Origin: Cordylochernes scorpioides
Taxonomy: Eukaryota; Arthropoda; Arachnida; Pseudoscorpiones; Chernetidae
Reading direction: 5' to 3'
DNA: 64,000 nt
Assembly (NCBI GenBank): GCA_030710605.1
Contig: CP092874.1
Span: forward strand, 19,501,205 to 19,565,204
This document shows positions 43,605 through 53,490 of this stretch, in pieces. The first letter of the stretch is position 1. The number at the start of each line of letters is the position of its first letter. The notes under the pieces are model-generated. The model had not been told where the DNA came from. It saw only the letters and a list, made by a program, of their open reading frames with translations, and did no database searches. Position numbers and translations under genes: made by a program.

Positions 43605-44515
43605 GTTGCCTAGAGTGGCCGCTATAGACAGGGTGGTCTGTATAGACAGGTGGATGTATCACACAGCTGATAACAGGGTTGCCTAGAGTGGCCGCTATAG
43701 ACAGGGTGGTCTGTATAGACAGGTGGATGTATCACACAGCTGATAACAGGGTTGTCTAGAGTGGTCGCTATAGACAGGGTGGTCTGTATAGACAGGTGTA
43801 TGTATCACACTGCTGATAACAGGGTTGCCTAAAGTGACCGCTATAGACAGGGTGGTCTGTATAGACAGGTGGATGTAGCACACTGATGATAACAGGGTTG
43901 CCTAAAGTGACCGCTATAGACAGGGTGGTCTGTATAGACAGGTGGATGTATCACACAGCTGATAACAGGGTTGTCTAGAGTGGCCGCTATAGACAGGTGT
44001 ATGTATCACACAGCTGATAACAGGGTTATCTAGAATGGCCGCTATATACAGGGTGGTCTGTATAGACAGGTGAATGTAACACACTGCTGATAACAGGGTT
44101 GTCTAGAGTGGTCGCTATAGACAGGGTGGTCTGTATAGACAGGTGTATGTATCACACTGCTGATAACAGGGTTGCCTAAAGTGACCGCTATAGACAGGGT
44201 GGTCTGTATAGACAGGTGAATGTAACACACTGATGATAACAGGGTTGCCTAAAGTGACCGCTATAGACAGGGTGGTCTGTATAGACAGGTGGATGTAGCA
44301 CACTGCTGATAACAGGGGTGTCTAGAGTGGCCGCTATAGACAGGGTGGTCTGTATAGACAGGTGGATGTAACACACTGCTGATAACAGGGTTGTCTAGAA
44401 TGGCCGCTATAGAGAGGTGTATGTAACACACTGCTGATAACAGGGTTGTCTAGAATGGCCGCTATAGACAGGTGTATGTATCACACAGCTGATAACAGGG
44501 TTGTCTAGAGGGGGG
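43605..44515 (+). repeat. 73-bp minisatellite, about 13 copies
   Basis: Unit AGGGTTGCCTAGAGTGGCCG, CTATAGACAGGGTGGTCTGT, ATAGACAGGTGGATGTATCA, CACAGCTGATAAC. Shorter units lack GGGTGGTCTGTATAGACA. Confidence 0.96.
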
Positions 44516-44639
44516 CAGGGAGGCCACGTGTTCGCCGGCAGCCAATGGGCGCGCATTCTATCTGTGAACTTCAGACAGTGAGCTTCAGACAGTGAACTTC
44601 AGACAGACAGAATAAGGCAATTATATAAGTAGATATTAG

Positions 44640-45200
44640 GAATGCATTTAAAACTAATTCTTTGTAAGAAGGAATATGGTAAGTTCTCCTCCAGAATGTA
44701 TTTTGTTGAATAAGTTGTTTTTAATCGAGGCAGACGACTATTTCAGACCAGACGATATGGTTTACCGCATCGCTGACCATGTTTGGCTATGAGATAGGAA
44801 TTTATCACAAACTTGACCTACAAATCTTAATATATTTATTTAAATCTTTGTTTGTTTGTTTATATATAGATACTGGTAAAAAAACACAGGAAGTATGTGT
44901 TTTATTTTTCATTTTGGGTTTAAAAAAAAGGGAATCCATGGATAAGTTCCGTATTTAAGACATCTTCTTCTAGTGAGAGAGTTTTAAGAATATCTTATGG
45001 ATAATATGCAAATAAAACGTTCAAATTTAGTCAGTGATATATTATTTCATTGTAAACTTTAAGGATTCAATTCGAAAAATTCCTTGTCTCATATGTATTA
45101 GGATTCATTTTTCGAATAGGAAGTGTTTTTATTGCACATAATTGAAGTAATTTTTATCTCTCTCATTTAATTTTAATCAAAAGATTTACTAAATTTTATT
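44640..45200. other. Second copy of 17340-17830
   Basis: Matches CTCCTCCAGAATGTATTTTG, CAGACGACTATTTCAGACCA and GGAATTTATCACAAACTTGA of the first copy. No gene seen. Confidence 0.6.
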
Positions 45201-45360
45201 GTCCTTTGACATTTCGGCCCTTTTTTAAAAAGTAGAAAGTATATTAGTGTTATGAGTTCACTAATAAACTTTCTACCTTTTTTAAGGGCGACAGTTGGTC
45301 GCCGAAACATCAAAAGAACAATAAACGTTTGTAAAAAGGTTGATGAAGTCTCAACTTGAA
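45201..45360. mobile_element. Penelope-like inverted termini, type GGCGAC
   Basis: CATTTCGGCCCTTTTTTAAA and AAGTAGAAAGT, with its inverted partner CTTTCTACCTTTTTTAAGGG, then hairpin GGCGAC-AGTTG-GTCGCC followed by GAAACATC. A decayed relative is at 48995-49110. Confidence 0.5.
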
Positions 45361-45500
45361 TTAATCAGAACCCAACTCTCCCTTCCCTATAGTTGTATAA
45401 GGTATTCTCTCTCCTTCATTTAATCCTGTCCACACTCAAGGCGACTTGTGGCACCTGATCCCGAAGTCCCTTCAGAGAAGTCAGTTGTAAATATTTTATA

Positions 45501-45833
45501 CTAGTCGAATGACCCGGGCAACGCCCGGGGTTTACCCGATTAAATGCTTTTATTCAAATACTATTCGTTACAATTATAAATTGGCGCCGTAGATGTCACT
45601 CTTGTGAAACGTCCCGCCCCAAACCATCGGCCGGGAATCGAACCCGGGGCGCCCGCGTGGCAGGCGATCATTCTACCACTGAACCAAAGGCAAACGGTGA
45701 CAGAAGTGTCTCGCGCATTGGCGGCACCAAATGATGGGGGGGGGGGGGGCAAAGGTGGCGTGATCGTAGCCGACCAATAGGAGGGCGCCGGCAAACCGTG
45801 ACAGAGGCCATGACGCTCGTAACTGTATATAGA
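45501..45833 (-). mobile_element. Short Helitron carrying tRNA-Gly sequence
   Basis: Minus-strand start A|TCTATATACAGTTACGAGCG; end with a CCCGGGCGTTGCCCGGG hairpin, TCATTCGA, CTAG|T. 333 bp; same ends and shared segments as 12496-12878, but with a tRNA-Gly-like sequence in the middle, bordered by a repeated CTGTCACGGTTTGCC / CTGTCACCGTTTGCC motif. Confidence 0.85.
45623..45691 (-). pseudogene. tRNA-Gly (GCC)-like sequence
   Basis: TTGGTTCAGTGGTAGAAT, the anticodon arm with CTGCCAC (GCC), and CCCGGGTTCGATTCCCGG match eukaryotic tRNA-Gly. The acceptor strands (GCCTTTGG, CCGATGG) do not pair and two bases before the D arm are missing, so it is a pseudogene. Both internal promoter boxes are intact. 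Confidence 0.85.
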
Positions 45834-45854
45834 TTTTTTTATTACAATACTGTA

Positions 45855-46497
45855 ACTAGAATGAGGCAATTATCCTGTGCTACAGGTGCGCCCATCGGTT
45901 TTATAAAACAATTAAGCAATTTACTTAATAATAACGGATCCTCGTGGCTTACTTATTGTAATGATCCTGACTCACTAAGGAATGCTATCCCTGGAATATT
46001 AAGAACTGCGATAGAGCAAACAATACAAAACGACCTAACAAGAATAACCCAATCAAAGTTATATTCCCACTATAGAGACATATATACAACCTTTACCACC
46101 GAAGAATACTTCTTAATTGAACTCCCTTTTCCTATCATCAGATTAATTGCACAATTTAGAACCCTTTCAATTTTTTTCAGAGAACACCATTTGATTTTAT
46201 TGAGGCGTGAAGACCTGAAATGCACTTTCTGTGGATCAGGAATAACAACGGAGATGTTGCATTACATATTTGACTGTGCTGCTCTGTCTGAGGAAAGACG
46301 AAAACTAAATGATAAAACGGGGCAACTTTGTCCTTCATTTCCGGCACTGATTAATGAAATATCAAAGAATAGGTATATAGCGATGGCGATATTTGGATTC
46401 CACAAGACTATATCCCGGAAAAAGGCCACACAGTGTTCTCCCCATCCCTTGTGAACTGGCGAATCCTGTATAGGGCGAGTGGCCCTAAATAAAGGCT
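45855..46497 (+). mobile_element. 5'-truncated LINE with 14-bp target-site duplication
   Basis: Exact direct repeat ATTACAATACTGTA at 45841-45854 and 46498-46511. It ends CCCTAAATAAAGGCT without a long A tail. It carries only the end of ORF2. Confidence 0.9.
45858..46454 (+). pseudogene. LINE ORF2 C-terminal fragment, about 199 residues
   Basis: Open from MRQLSCATGAPIGF to the stop at 46454. It contains FRTLSIFFREHHLILLRR, then CTFCGSGITTEMLHYIFDC, the zinc-binding tail of jockey/I-like LINE ORF2. Residues before the element start are host sequence. There are no stops in about 200 codons, so the insertion is fairly young. Reverse transcriptase and endonuclease are absent. Confidence 0.8.
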
Positions 46498-46511
46498 ATT
46501 ACAATACTGTA

Positions 46512-46937
46512 TTTTAATTTTTCTCTAAATTTATTTTTTTGCTATTGACTAGGAGTCAATAAAGTTGTTAATTGTAAATTCTCTCCTTCATTTTAAGGTT
46601 TTAAAATTATATTTTAAGTAAATAGTTTTGTTTCAATATGTTAAAATTTTACTTTTTTAAATGATACGTTTAATCTTTCGTTGTGTGAATTCAATTAATT
46701 AATTCCAAAGAGAGAACGCTTCACACACACACACAATATAGACAGACAGACATGACAGAACAAACATGGTTATTCCCGGTCTCTCGTGGAAGGGGTCTCT
46801 TATTGGAAGCTATGTTTGATTCAAGTTCATCAAACTTTTTTAAAACGTTTATTTTCCTTTGAGGTTTCAGTGACTCAATACCGCCCTTTAAAAAAGGTGT
46901 AAAGCTTATTAGAGTGAAATATTGTCTTTTGTCCTTA

Positions 46938-46988
<51 letters not shown>

Positions 46989-47062
46989 TAGAAACTATAT
47001 AACAAAATTATAACAGTGATTCTAATTTTAAAACTTAAGGAGCAAACTGATAATAATGATAA

Positions 47063-47103
<41 letters not shown>

Positions 47104-47398
47104 TAATATATGCTCTTACAGGAATAATAAAGTAAATCTGCAGTCGACCAGAGAGAGAGAGAGACGTAGTCGATAGAAGACAACTAACTTACGACCATTT
47201 TGACCACATTCCAAAGGGGGGGGGGGGGAAGGGACCCGCCCGTGAACACCTGGAGTAGTCGGGGGGTGACCACACAAGCAGTCATTCAGGGATAACCTCT
47301 CGCTCGCTCTCTCTCGGCTGGCTGCCTGGGATTGCTCTACCAACTCGTCGTGTGATTATTTCTCACCACATTATTACCACTAAATTGTCACATATATA
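46512..47398. repeat. Spacer with TA microsatellites
   Basis: 46943-46985 and 47066-47102 are TA dinucleotide runs. 47150-47330 is GC-richer with a G run at 47217-47228. No gene seen. Confidence 0.7.
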
Positions 47399-48702
47399 CA
47401 GGGTGTACCAGGTAAATTGGGAATTTCAACAATAGTATTTTAACTGAAATTTTTTGCAAGTAAAAATTAAAATATCCGAATGAAATTTGACATAGTAGTA
47501 GCTAAAAGGATATAGTTTTTATTTATTCAATGTAGTTTCCATTATTAGCTACAACAGTCTCGAGGCGAGTGCGGAATGAAGCACAGGCCTTGGCGACGAT
47601 GACCTTGTCCATTTGGGTCATCACCGTGTGAACTGCTTTCTTGACAGACTGGATGGTGGTATGAGGAGCTTTGTTGACATCTCTCTCAACAACGCCCCAT
47701 ACATAGTAGTCGAGGGGATTGCAATCTGGAGAATTAGGGGGCCAAATATCAGGACCCCAGTGACTAGGGACGTTAAGTGTCAGCCACGATTGTGTCTTTT
47801 TTGCCTTATGGGCTGGAGCTGAGTCCTGTTGGAAGACATACTTCCTTCCTGCGGCCACCATGTCCATCCAAGGCTTCACAACGGTCTCCAGAACATTGAT
47901 GTAGGTGTCAGCGTTCATCCTAAGGCCCTTCTCAAAGAAATGGGGAGGCATGACATCACCTTCACTGCTGATAACGCCAAGGACCATTACGGAGGCAGGA
48001 AATTTCGTGTGCATCACGACAGGTATCTCTGAGGGGTCTTTACAGATCCAGCGATCATTCCTGGGATTTACCTTTTGGTCCACGTCAAAGTTCTTTTCGT
48101 CAGAGAAGAACCTTAGCATGCCAAAAGAGTCGTGTTTCAGGTTGTTGAGGAGGGCAGCAGCCTTTCCTTTTCTGTTATTCTTCATATTCTCAGTCAGCAA
48201 CTGACCTTTCCGAAGGGCATAAGACTTGAGACCAAGGTCCTCATGGATAGTTCTGACAATTGTCATAGAGCCAACGTCCATTTCCTTGGCTATGGCCCTC
48301 ATGCTCTTCCCAGGGTTTCCATCAATCTTCTCCTTGACATTTTTGACAAATTCTTCGCCTCTTACCCTGTCCGATCGACGCGAGTGCTTTTTCCTTGTAG
48401 CTATCCCCTCTTTGTTACTGTCGGCCTCATCAAACTGCTTCTTGACACGATAAATAGTGGTTTTGGGCAACTTAAGAAAATCCACTATCTCTTTGGGGCT
48501 CCTTCCGGCGCGCAGAGCAACGATGATGGCAGCTCGATTTTCAAATTCTCGGTTACTCTTCATCACTACACTGCGCACACATGTACTGTTGCATTTTACA
48601 TGAATATGGCTACGTAATGAAAAAAAAAACAAGTTTTTAATCTCAAGTAGTTTTTGTTTTATGGACTGTCAAAGTTAGTCCCAATTTACCTGGTACACCC
48701 TG
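47399..48702 (-). mobile_element. maT-type mariner element, copy 2 (intact)
   Basis: 1304 bp with inverted ends CAGGGTGTACCAGGTAAATT and flanking TA. One full-length transposase frame on the minus strand. Confidence 0.96.
47523..48563 (-). CDS. maT-type mariner transposase, 346 aa, apparently intact
   Basis: Transposase for its own inverted ends. N-terminal helix-turn-helix (residues 8-45, ALRAGRSPKEIVDFLKLPKT) and a second at about 85-125 (KSMRAIAKEMDVGSMTIVRT). Catalytic triad D155 (RFFSDEKNFD), D247 (VFQQDSAPAH), D285 (CNPLDYYVWG); the last gap of 37 residues gives DD37D, the maT class. I chose the ATG at 48563 (MKSNREFENR) because it gives the usual length and lies well inside the element. 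An upstream in-frame start at 48632 would add 23 residues. The close copy at 41648 differs by few bases. Similar transposases are known from many arthropods, including sea lice, which is the weak basis for my guess about the organism. Confidence 0.95.
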   Translation of the reverse strand: MKSNREFENRAAIIVALRAGRSPKEIVDFLKLPKTTIYRVKKQFDEADSNKEGIATRKKHSRRSDRVRGEEFVKNVKEKIDGNPGKSMRAIAKEMDVGSMTIVRTIHEDLGLKSYALRKGQLLTENMKNNRKGKAAALLNNLKHDSFGMLRFFSDEKNFDVDQKVNPRNDRWICKDPSEIPVVMHTKFPASVMVLGVISSEGDVMPPHFFEKGLRMNADTYINVLETVVKPWMDMVAAGRKYVFQQDSAPAHKAKKTQSWLTLNVPSHWGPDIWPPNSPDCNPLDYYVWGVVERDVNKAPHTTIQSVKKAVHTVMTQMDKVIVAKACASFRTRLETVVANNGNYIE

Positions 48703-48719
48703 TATATATATTTGAAAAT

Positions 48720-48960
48720 AGAGCAATCCATAAATAAATCTTTAGTTAAAAAGGCATATATTAGATCAAAATATCATTTATTTTTATACAAAATAAAATT
48801 GAAACTAGCATTAAAAATATACACACACTGGAAACTACTTAAATTTCAATTCTTTCGGCTCAGTCCATCATAAAATTTCAGTAGTAAATACTCTCTCCAA
48901 AAGATTAACAAAGCACATAATAAATGATATTTTGATCCAATATATGCCTTTTTAATTAAA
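48720..48960. mobile_element. Penelope-like termini type B, decayed pair
   Basis: TTGAAAATAGAGCAATCCAT, AGATCAAAATATCATTTATT at the left, and ATGATATTTTGATCCAATAT inverted at the right. The hairpin part is lost between. Confidence 0.5.
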
Positions 48961-49690
48961 CATATGTATAATTAATAGAGAATAGATCGACAAAAGACAC
49001 AATACTTCACTAGCTTTCTACCTTTTTTAAAAAAGGCGACAGTGGCTCTCACAGAAACGTCAAAAGGACAAAAAACGTTTATAAAAAAAAGGTTGACGAA
49101 GTCTTCAACTTGAGCTAATCACACACACACACACACAAAAACCTTTATTAAGACACACAGGTCTTACAGAGGATTCTCCTTGGGGTTACAAGACGGAGAA
49201 ACCTATGAAAGTGGGGAATATACAAAGGGGTAAAAATGGAGAAAGATTATATACATATGGTAAATATATACAGATTATAAGAAAAAATGAAAAAAAAATA
49301 AGAAAGAAAAAAAAATGGAAATATGGATGGGAGAAGTGGAGAGCGAAAAGAGGAAAGAAAAATCTTGAGCTAATCAAAATCCCCAACCTACAAATATAGG
49401 ATTCTTTATATGTTATTTTTGGTCAAGTTTTCTCTCATTTTACAACCGTTGTCTCTCATTAGGAAGTTTTCCTGTGTTAACGTGACACTCAATCAGTTAA
49501 TTAATATATTTCCATAAATGTAAAAAGCCCCCATATAATGTATTTTATTATAAAAATAACACATCTCCTGACTATGCAACTAAACGGTGTGCTGATGGAA
49601 TATCGCCATCTATGCATTAAATATAAACTGAGCGTTGTTTTATCATTGTCATTATTTATATTTAAAAAATAGACACTTCGGCCAGTTGGA
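48961..49690. other. Non-coding, with a short TG-tailed retroposon
   Basis: 49118-49215 on the minus strand ends CTTAATAAAGGTTTTTGTGT with a TG-repeat tail. The same piece is at 61435-61530 inside an FB1, so it is a mobile 3' end. 49220-49360 is purine-rich. No gene. Confidence 0.5.
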
Positions 49691-49700
49691 GTTTTTTATT

Positions 49701-49743
49701 TTCTCAACGTTTCGACAAAAATCTTTTGTCTTCGTCAGGAGAA
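49701..49743 (-). ncRNA. Hammerhead-like ribozyme motif (Penelope-type)
   Basis: Minus strand: TTCTC, core CTGACGA, one extra A, stem GACAAAA-GAT-TTTTGTC, core GAAA, short ACGT, U, GAGAA. TTCTC pairs with GAGAA as stem I. Core bases are intact; the extra A before stem II and the very short stem III make self-cleavage doubtful. The layout is that of type I hammerheads in Penelope-like elements. Confidence 0.6.
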
Positions 49744-49759
49744 GTAAATAAAAATAAAG

Positions 49760-50310
49760 CATTTGGCGTTAAAAATTGTTCTGAGGTTTGCAAGAGCGTT
49801 CTCACGTGATTTTTCGAATTTAGTACAACATCTAAAGCGCGAGTCAAAAACAAATATTAAACTCGTCAAAGACTATGATCTTGGAAATAAATAAATATAT
49901 AATAATAAAATTATAATAAATTAAGTAAAAATTATTGTTTCCGAAAATTTTGTCCTATTCTCCTTTCCTTGAATTATTAAGATAAAGTCAATCAATAGGT
50001 ACGTGTTTCGGTGCTGTTGGTCCTCCTGTTGAATCCATCACCAAGAATGGGGGAAATGACAATTTAAGCTGTGTTGTACAGTTAGCCCTCTTCGGTGTCA
50101 TGTCAGAGAAGTTAGGGTTGATTGACTGAGAGAGAAATTATGTGTATTTGCATCAAGAACGCATTTGCATAGGTTCTTTTTTTCTGTAAATAAATGTGTA
50201 AACACAACTATTCTAAAATTCTAATATCCTTTTAGAGAAGCAGGATATAAGGTTCAGCGTTTCTCTCCCTACCTGCATCGTACTAATTCTGCTTTTGTTT
50301 GTTTATTTTT
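49760..50310. other. Non-coding spacer
   Basis: AT-rich, with no terminal repeats or genes that I can see. Confidence 0.4.
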
Positions 50311-50316
50311 ATAATA

Positions 50317-50528
50317 CACTCATGGACCAAAACTTATGGAAGTGGAAAGTCTTTGATGTCACCGGTCGTCTCTTTTTTTTTTTTTTTTCAAGGAGACAGA
50401 GGTCGTTCACACTTGGTTATCTCGTGTGTCTTCACAATAAAGGTCACTGTAATATCTTTTAGAGTTATTGTCTGAATCCCGATATATATGCTAAAAGGTA
50501 CAACTTCCTTAAGTTTTGTCCATGAGTG
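50317..50528 (-). mobile_element. Tc1/mariner-type MITE, single copy, founder form of the 123-bp array
   Basis: Inverted ends CACTCATGGACCAAAACTTA and TTAAGTTTTGTCCATGAGTG, TA on both sides (50315-50316, 50529-50530). The right half on this strand is the one-copy form of the 123-bp unit; the left half has GATGTCACCGGTCGTCTC and a T run. Confidence 0.85.
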
Positions 50529-50539
50529 TATATAAAGGG

Positions 50540-50755
50540 GGGAAATCACTTCTCCCGTTAAAAAATAGACGCAGAAATTTTGCGTCATCTATTAACTGTC
50601 TCTGCAAATCGGCGGACTCGGGTCGGTGACAAAGCCATCAACTCTGGCAAATTCAGAACATCGATCTGGAGAGAACATATTTTCTAGCTACGGCCCTTCG
50701 CTATTCGAGGGTGGGATTTGATTTCATGAGATCATTAAGGGATTCGTGACCATTT
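50540..50755. mobile_element. FB2 foldback, one arm
   Basis: TGCGTCATCTATTAACTGTC, GACTCGGGTCGGTGACAAAG, and ATTTCATGAGATCATTAAGG. Confidence 0.6.
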
Positions 50756-50779
50756 TATAATTTAACACAAAGCAATAAC

Positions 50780-51085
50780 CCGCCATCTATACATATAAAA
50801 TAAAGGATTTAAAAGCACGAATGTTTCTTTTATACATAATACAAACTTCCACTGTTCTTACTGCGATGAAAAAATATATTGGGAGGGCTTGGTTCATCAG
50901 TGGTGAACCCTCCCAGCGGTTTCGCCAATTTAATCCACCAGACCGCTTCTCAGAGCTCTAAGAGGGTTCACCACTGATGAGCCAAGCCCTCCCAATATAT
51001 TTTTTCATCGCAGTAAGGACAGTAGAAGTTTGTATCATTTATAAAAGAAACATCCGTGCTTTTATATCCTTTCGTTTTATTTTAT
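50780..51085. mobile_element. FB1 foldback element
   Basis: Arms with GGATTTAAAAGCACGAATGT at 50808 and ACATCCGTGCTTTTATATCC at 51048 surround GGGAGGGCTTGGTTCATCAG, CCAGCGGTTTCGCCAATTTA and a second, inverted centre. Confidence 0.75.
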
Positions 51086-51234
51086 AATTTGTCAAAAAAA
51101 AAGTTGTTTGGCTTTGTTTGTTTACTTGTTGGTCAAATTTGAATTAAACAAGCGGCTCTCTTTATATATTTATAGAATACGCGATCTAAAGGATAATTTA
51201 CATATTTACATTAGATAATAAAAATATATATATT

Positions 51235-51380
51235 GGATTGAGAATAAAAGATTTATTTGCCAATATTTCGGTTGGCTGAACGCTAACCCGTTATCAAACC
51301 ATTACATTTTTGTATAAATAAACTCAGCGCTGCATAGTGTTATACCTTTTTATTATCAATCCAATATATACCTTTTATTA
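51235..51380. mobile_element. Penelope-like terminus type B
   Basis: GCCAATATTTCGGTTGGCTG, AACGCTAACCCGTTATCAAA, then ATAAACTCAGCGCTGCATAG; related to 54085-54190. Confidence 0.5.
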
Positions 51381-51399
51381 TCTAATGATTTAAGTATGG

Positions 51400-51720
51400 A
51401 TTTCTGTATTTTCAGAACGATATATACATTACTAAACATTTCCGAATACCCATTTCTTGGTTTCTCAAGAAGCCACTGGAACCAAATAGATTTTTTGGTC
51501 GCAGTAGTACAGCCTACTCCACGCTGACGAGCACCAAAAGCGCGAAACGCGTTCGTGGATGGCTTTTCTTGATTTATCAAGAAATTGGGTTGGCCAAATA
51601 TCAGGGAACAGGCTAAATCAATGATTAGTTGATTTCTTTTAAACCAGATTGCGCTCTGCCTTCTGTAAAGCATATGTGTTCCTGGTCAGGATATGCCCTT
51701 TTTATTTTTAATATCAACAC
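51400..51720 (+). mobile_element. Penelope-like terminus with hammerhead motif
   Basis: Runs from the GGTCGCAGTAGTACAGCCTA region through the ribozyme motif into GGCTTTTCTTGATTTATCAA, TTGGCCAAATATCAGGGAAC and CCTGGTCAGGATATGCCC. The same sequence occurs as an inverted pair at 53295-53690. Confidence 0.6.
51518..51559 (+). ncRNA. Type I hammerhead ribozyme motif, stem II weakened
   Basis: TCCACG, CTGACGA, GCACCAAAAGCGC, GAAA, CGCGTT, CGTGGA. Stem I TCCACG/CGTGGA is six perfect pairs and both core blocks are intact. Stem II keeps only the two pairs next to the core. The predicted cut lies after GUU. Confidence 0.72.
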
Positions 51721-52799
51721 CTGACCTTTTTATTTTTTTTTTCTATTGTTTTTTTTTCATTACTAAACATAAATATTAAGTTAAAGATAATAAAACATTA
51801 TATACAAACAAAGTCATAAAATAAAAGACTTCCTCAACAACAAGGAAATTAATATTGATCATATTCACGTCTGCTATTTAAAAGGTGAGGGAAACAGACG
51901 ATGATGATTTTTTTCTCCCGGAGAACAAAGATCAAACAGCTTTCGGGCTATGCAAATCAAATAGCGATAATAATAAAAGACCAATATGCAAATACGGTAG
52001 ATAAACTATTAGTAAAACTAAGGAATGCTATTTTAAAGGTGAGGAGAAGGAGAAACAGACGATGATGATTTTTTTTCACCCAGAGTACAAAGATCAAACA
52101 GCTTTCAGACTATGCAAATCAAATAGCGATAATAATAATAAGAAGAAGAACAAAAGACCAATGTGCAAATACGGTATATAAACTGTTAGTAAAAATAAGG
52201 AAGTAACTACAATCACAGATTCACACCAGGATCCATTACAAATGGTTACGAGGAAGTAAACAGCCTGTTTAACTATCAGATGGAATGGACGTTTGCGTGG
52301 CTAACTTCTTTCATTACATCCCTTTGATAAAAAGAGGCAGAAGATAATAGAAAAAGAACAAAAGCTATTCTAAAAATGGCCGACAAACGTTTACCAAGAA
52401 CCTCTAAGGAAATTTTTCTTCAAAGGTGCAACTCCATACAATTTGAAAATTGGGGTTGTGTGTGTTGTTTTATTTTATTTTTTTATTTGCACATTCCCTC
52501 TCCCTTGAAATGAGGTCACCCATCGCTGAGATTATAAAAAAATGACCCACTGAAATGACGACCTCTTAATATCACCTCAGGCAGAAGACAAAAAAAATTT
52601 TTTTTTTTCAAGCAGACGATAATTTTAATAGCGCAGAAGAAAAAGCATACGACGGTGATTATGAAGAAATTAGATACTGAAATATTTGTCATAAGGTCTA
52701 AAAAACGGTCTTTTTGATTAGTAACAACAAAAAACTGTTGTTGTTGCTGTTTAATAAACCTTTTTAAAATAAATTTCTTTTAATATGCATATAGGAAGT
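51721..52799. other. Non-coding region with a 170-bp direct repeat
   Basis: 51880-52010 (GGTGAGGGAAACAGACGATG, CAAAGATCAAACAGCTTTCG, AAGACCAATATGCAAATACG) is repeated at 52035-52200 with small changes. No gene seen. Confidence 0.6.
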
Positions 52800-53294
52800 T
52801 ATATGCAACTTAAAGTTGCGGGAGGATGAAATTCAGGTATCTAAAGAGACACCTCTCCCTTTAATTATCGGCCTTTGGCACTTTAACCAGCGTAAACACC
52901 TTGTTGGCAAATTTCGACCGATTTCATAACCATTCTCATAGCATGTTATGAATCGAAGCCGTCCCTGTACTGATGAGGGACATAGCCAGAAACCATGGTA
53001 TACAGGTTGTTGGCTTTCTATCTGAATCTTCTAAATTGGCAGAGCGCCATCTAGTGGAACAGAAATCAACTAATCATTGATTTAACCTGTTCCCTGATAT
53101 TTGGCCAACCCAATTTCTTAATAAATCAAGGAAAGACAAGTTGTGGATCTTATGGAATAAAGTCCGCCCTAGACTGACGAGGGCTATTAGCCCGAAACCA
53201 TGGTCTCTAGGTGGACGCTTCTCAATTTGCCAAAACTTGTGGCTTTGTCACCGACCCGAACCCGCTAGTTTGCGGCGACGGTCATTAGATGCGC
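52800..53294. mobile_element. FB2 foldback fragments mixed with a Penelope-like piece
   Basis: 52808-52990 and 53140-53285 hold FB2 interior (CAGCGTAAACACCTTGTTGG, ATGGTCTCTAGGTGGACGCT). 53040-53138 is an inverted piece of the 53295-53690 element (ATCTAGTGGAACAGAAATCA). Confidence 0.6.
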
Positions 53295-53385
53295 CATCTG
53301 GTGGAACAGAAATCAACTAAACATTGATTTAGCCTGTTCCCTGATATTTGGCCAACACAATTTCTTGATAAATCAAGAAAAGCCA

Positions 53386-53427
53386 TCCACGAACGCGTTT
53401 CGCGCTGTTAGCGCTCGTCAGCGTGGA
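53386..53427 (-). ncRNA. Type I hammerhead ribozyme motif, complete
   Basis: Minus strand: TCCACG, CTGACGA, GCGCT-AAC-AGCGC, GAAA, CGCGTT, CGTGGA. Stem I has six pairs and stem II five; the conserved core is fully intact. Stem III would be the self-complementary ACGCGU, too short to fold alone, so the active form would be a dimer. The cut site GUU is permitted but weaker than GUC. Confidence 0.8.
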
Positions 53428-53453
53428 GTAGGCTGTAACACTGCGACCAAAAA

Positions 53454-53490
53454 GTGACAAGCGCCAACAGCGCGAAACGCGTTCGTGCAT
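53454..53490 (+). ncRNA. Decayed hammerhead motif
   Basis: GTGACAA replaces CTGACGA and stem I no longer pairs, while GCGCCAACAGCGC and GAAACGCGTTCGTG remain. Probably inactive. Confidence 0.6.

Larger units (their letters stand above)
43303..44633 (-). mobile_element. Probable Helitron containing a tRNA-like sequence and a minisatellite
   Basis: Minus-strand 3' end: hairpin CCCGGGCATTGCCCGGG, CCATTCGT, CTAG|T at 43303-43306. The proposed 5' end is A|TCTACTTATATAATTGCC at 44633, the nearest TC start of the right form, so the 5' border is uncertain. Inside are the shared GGCGCCAATTTATAA segment, a tRNA-Thr-like sequence and a 73-bp array. 44519-44560 repeats the CACGTG / CGCCGGCAGCCAAT segment of the 23.6 kb Helitron, in opposite orientation relative to the CTAG end. 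Confidence 0.55.

Noticed and set aside
45623-45691. Functional tRNA-Gly gene
   Set aside because: Acceptor strands do not pair and two bases before the D arm are missing.
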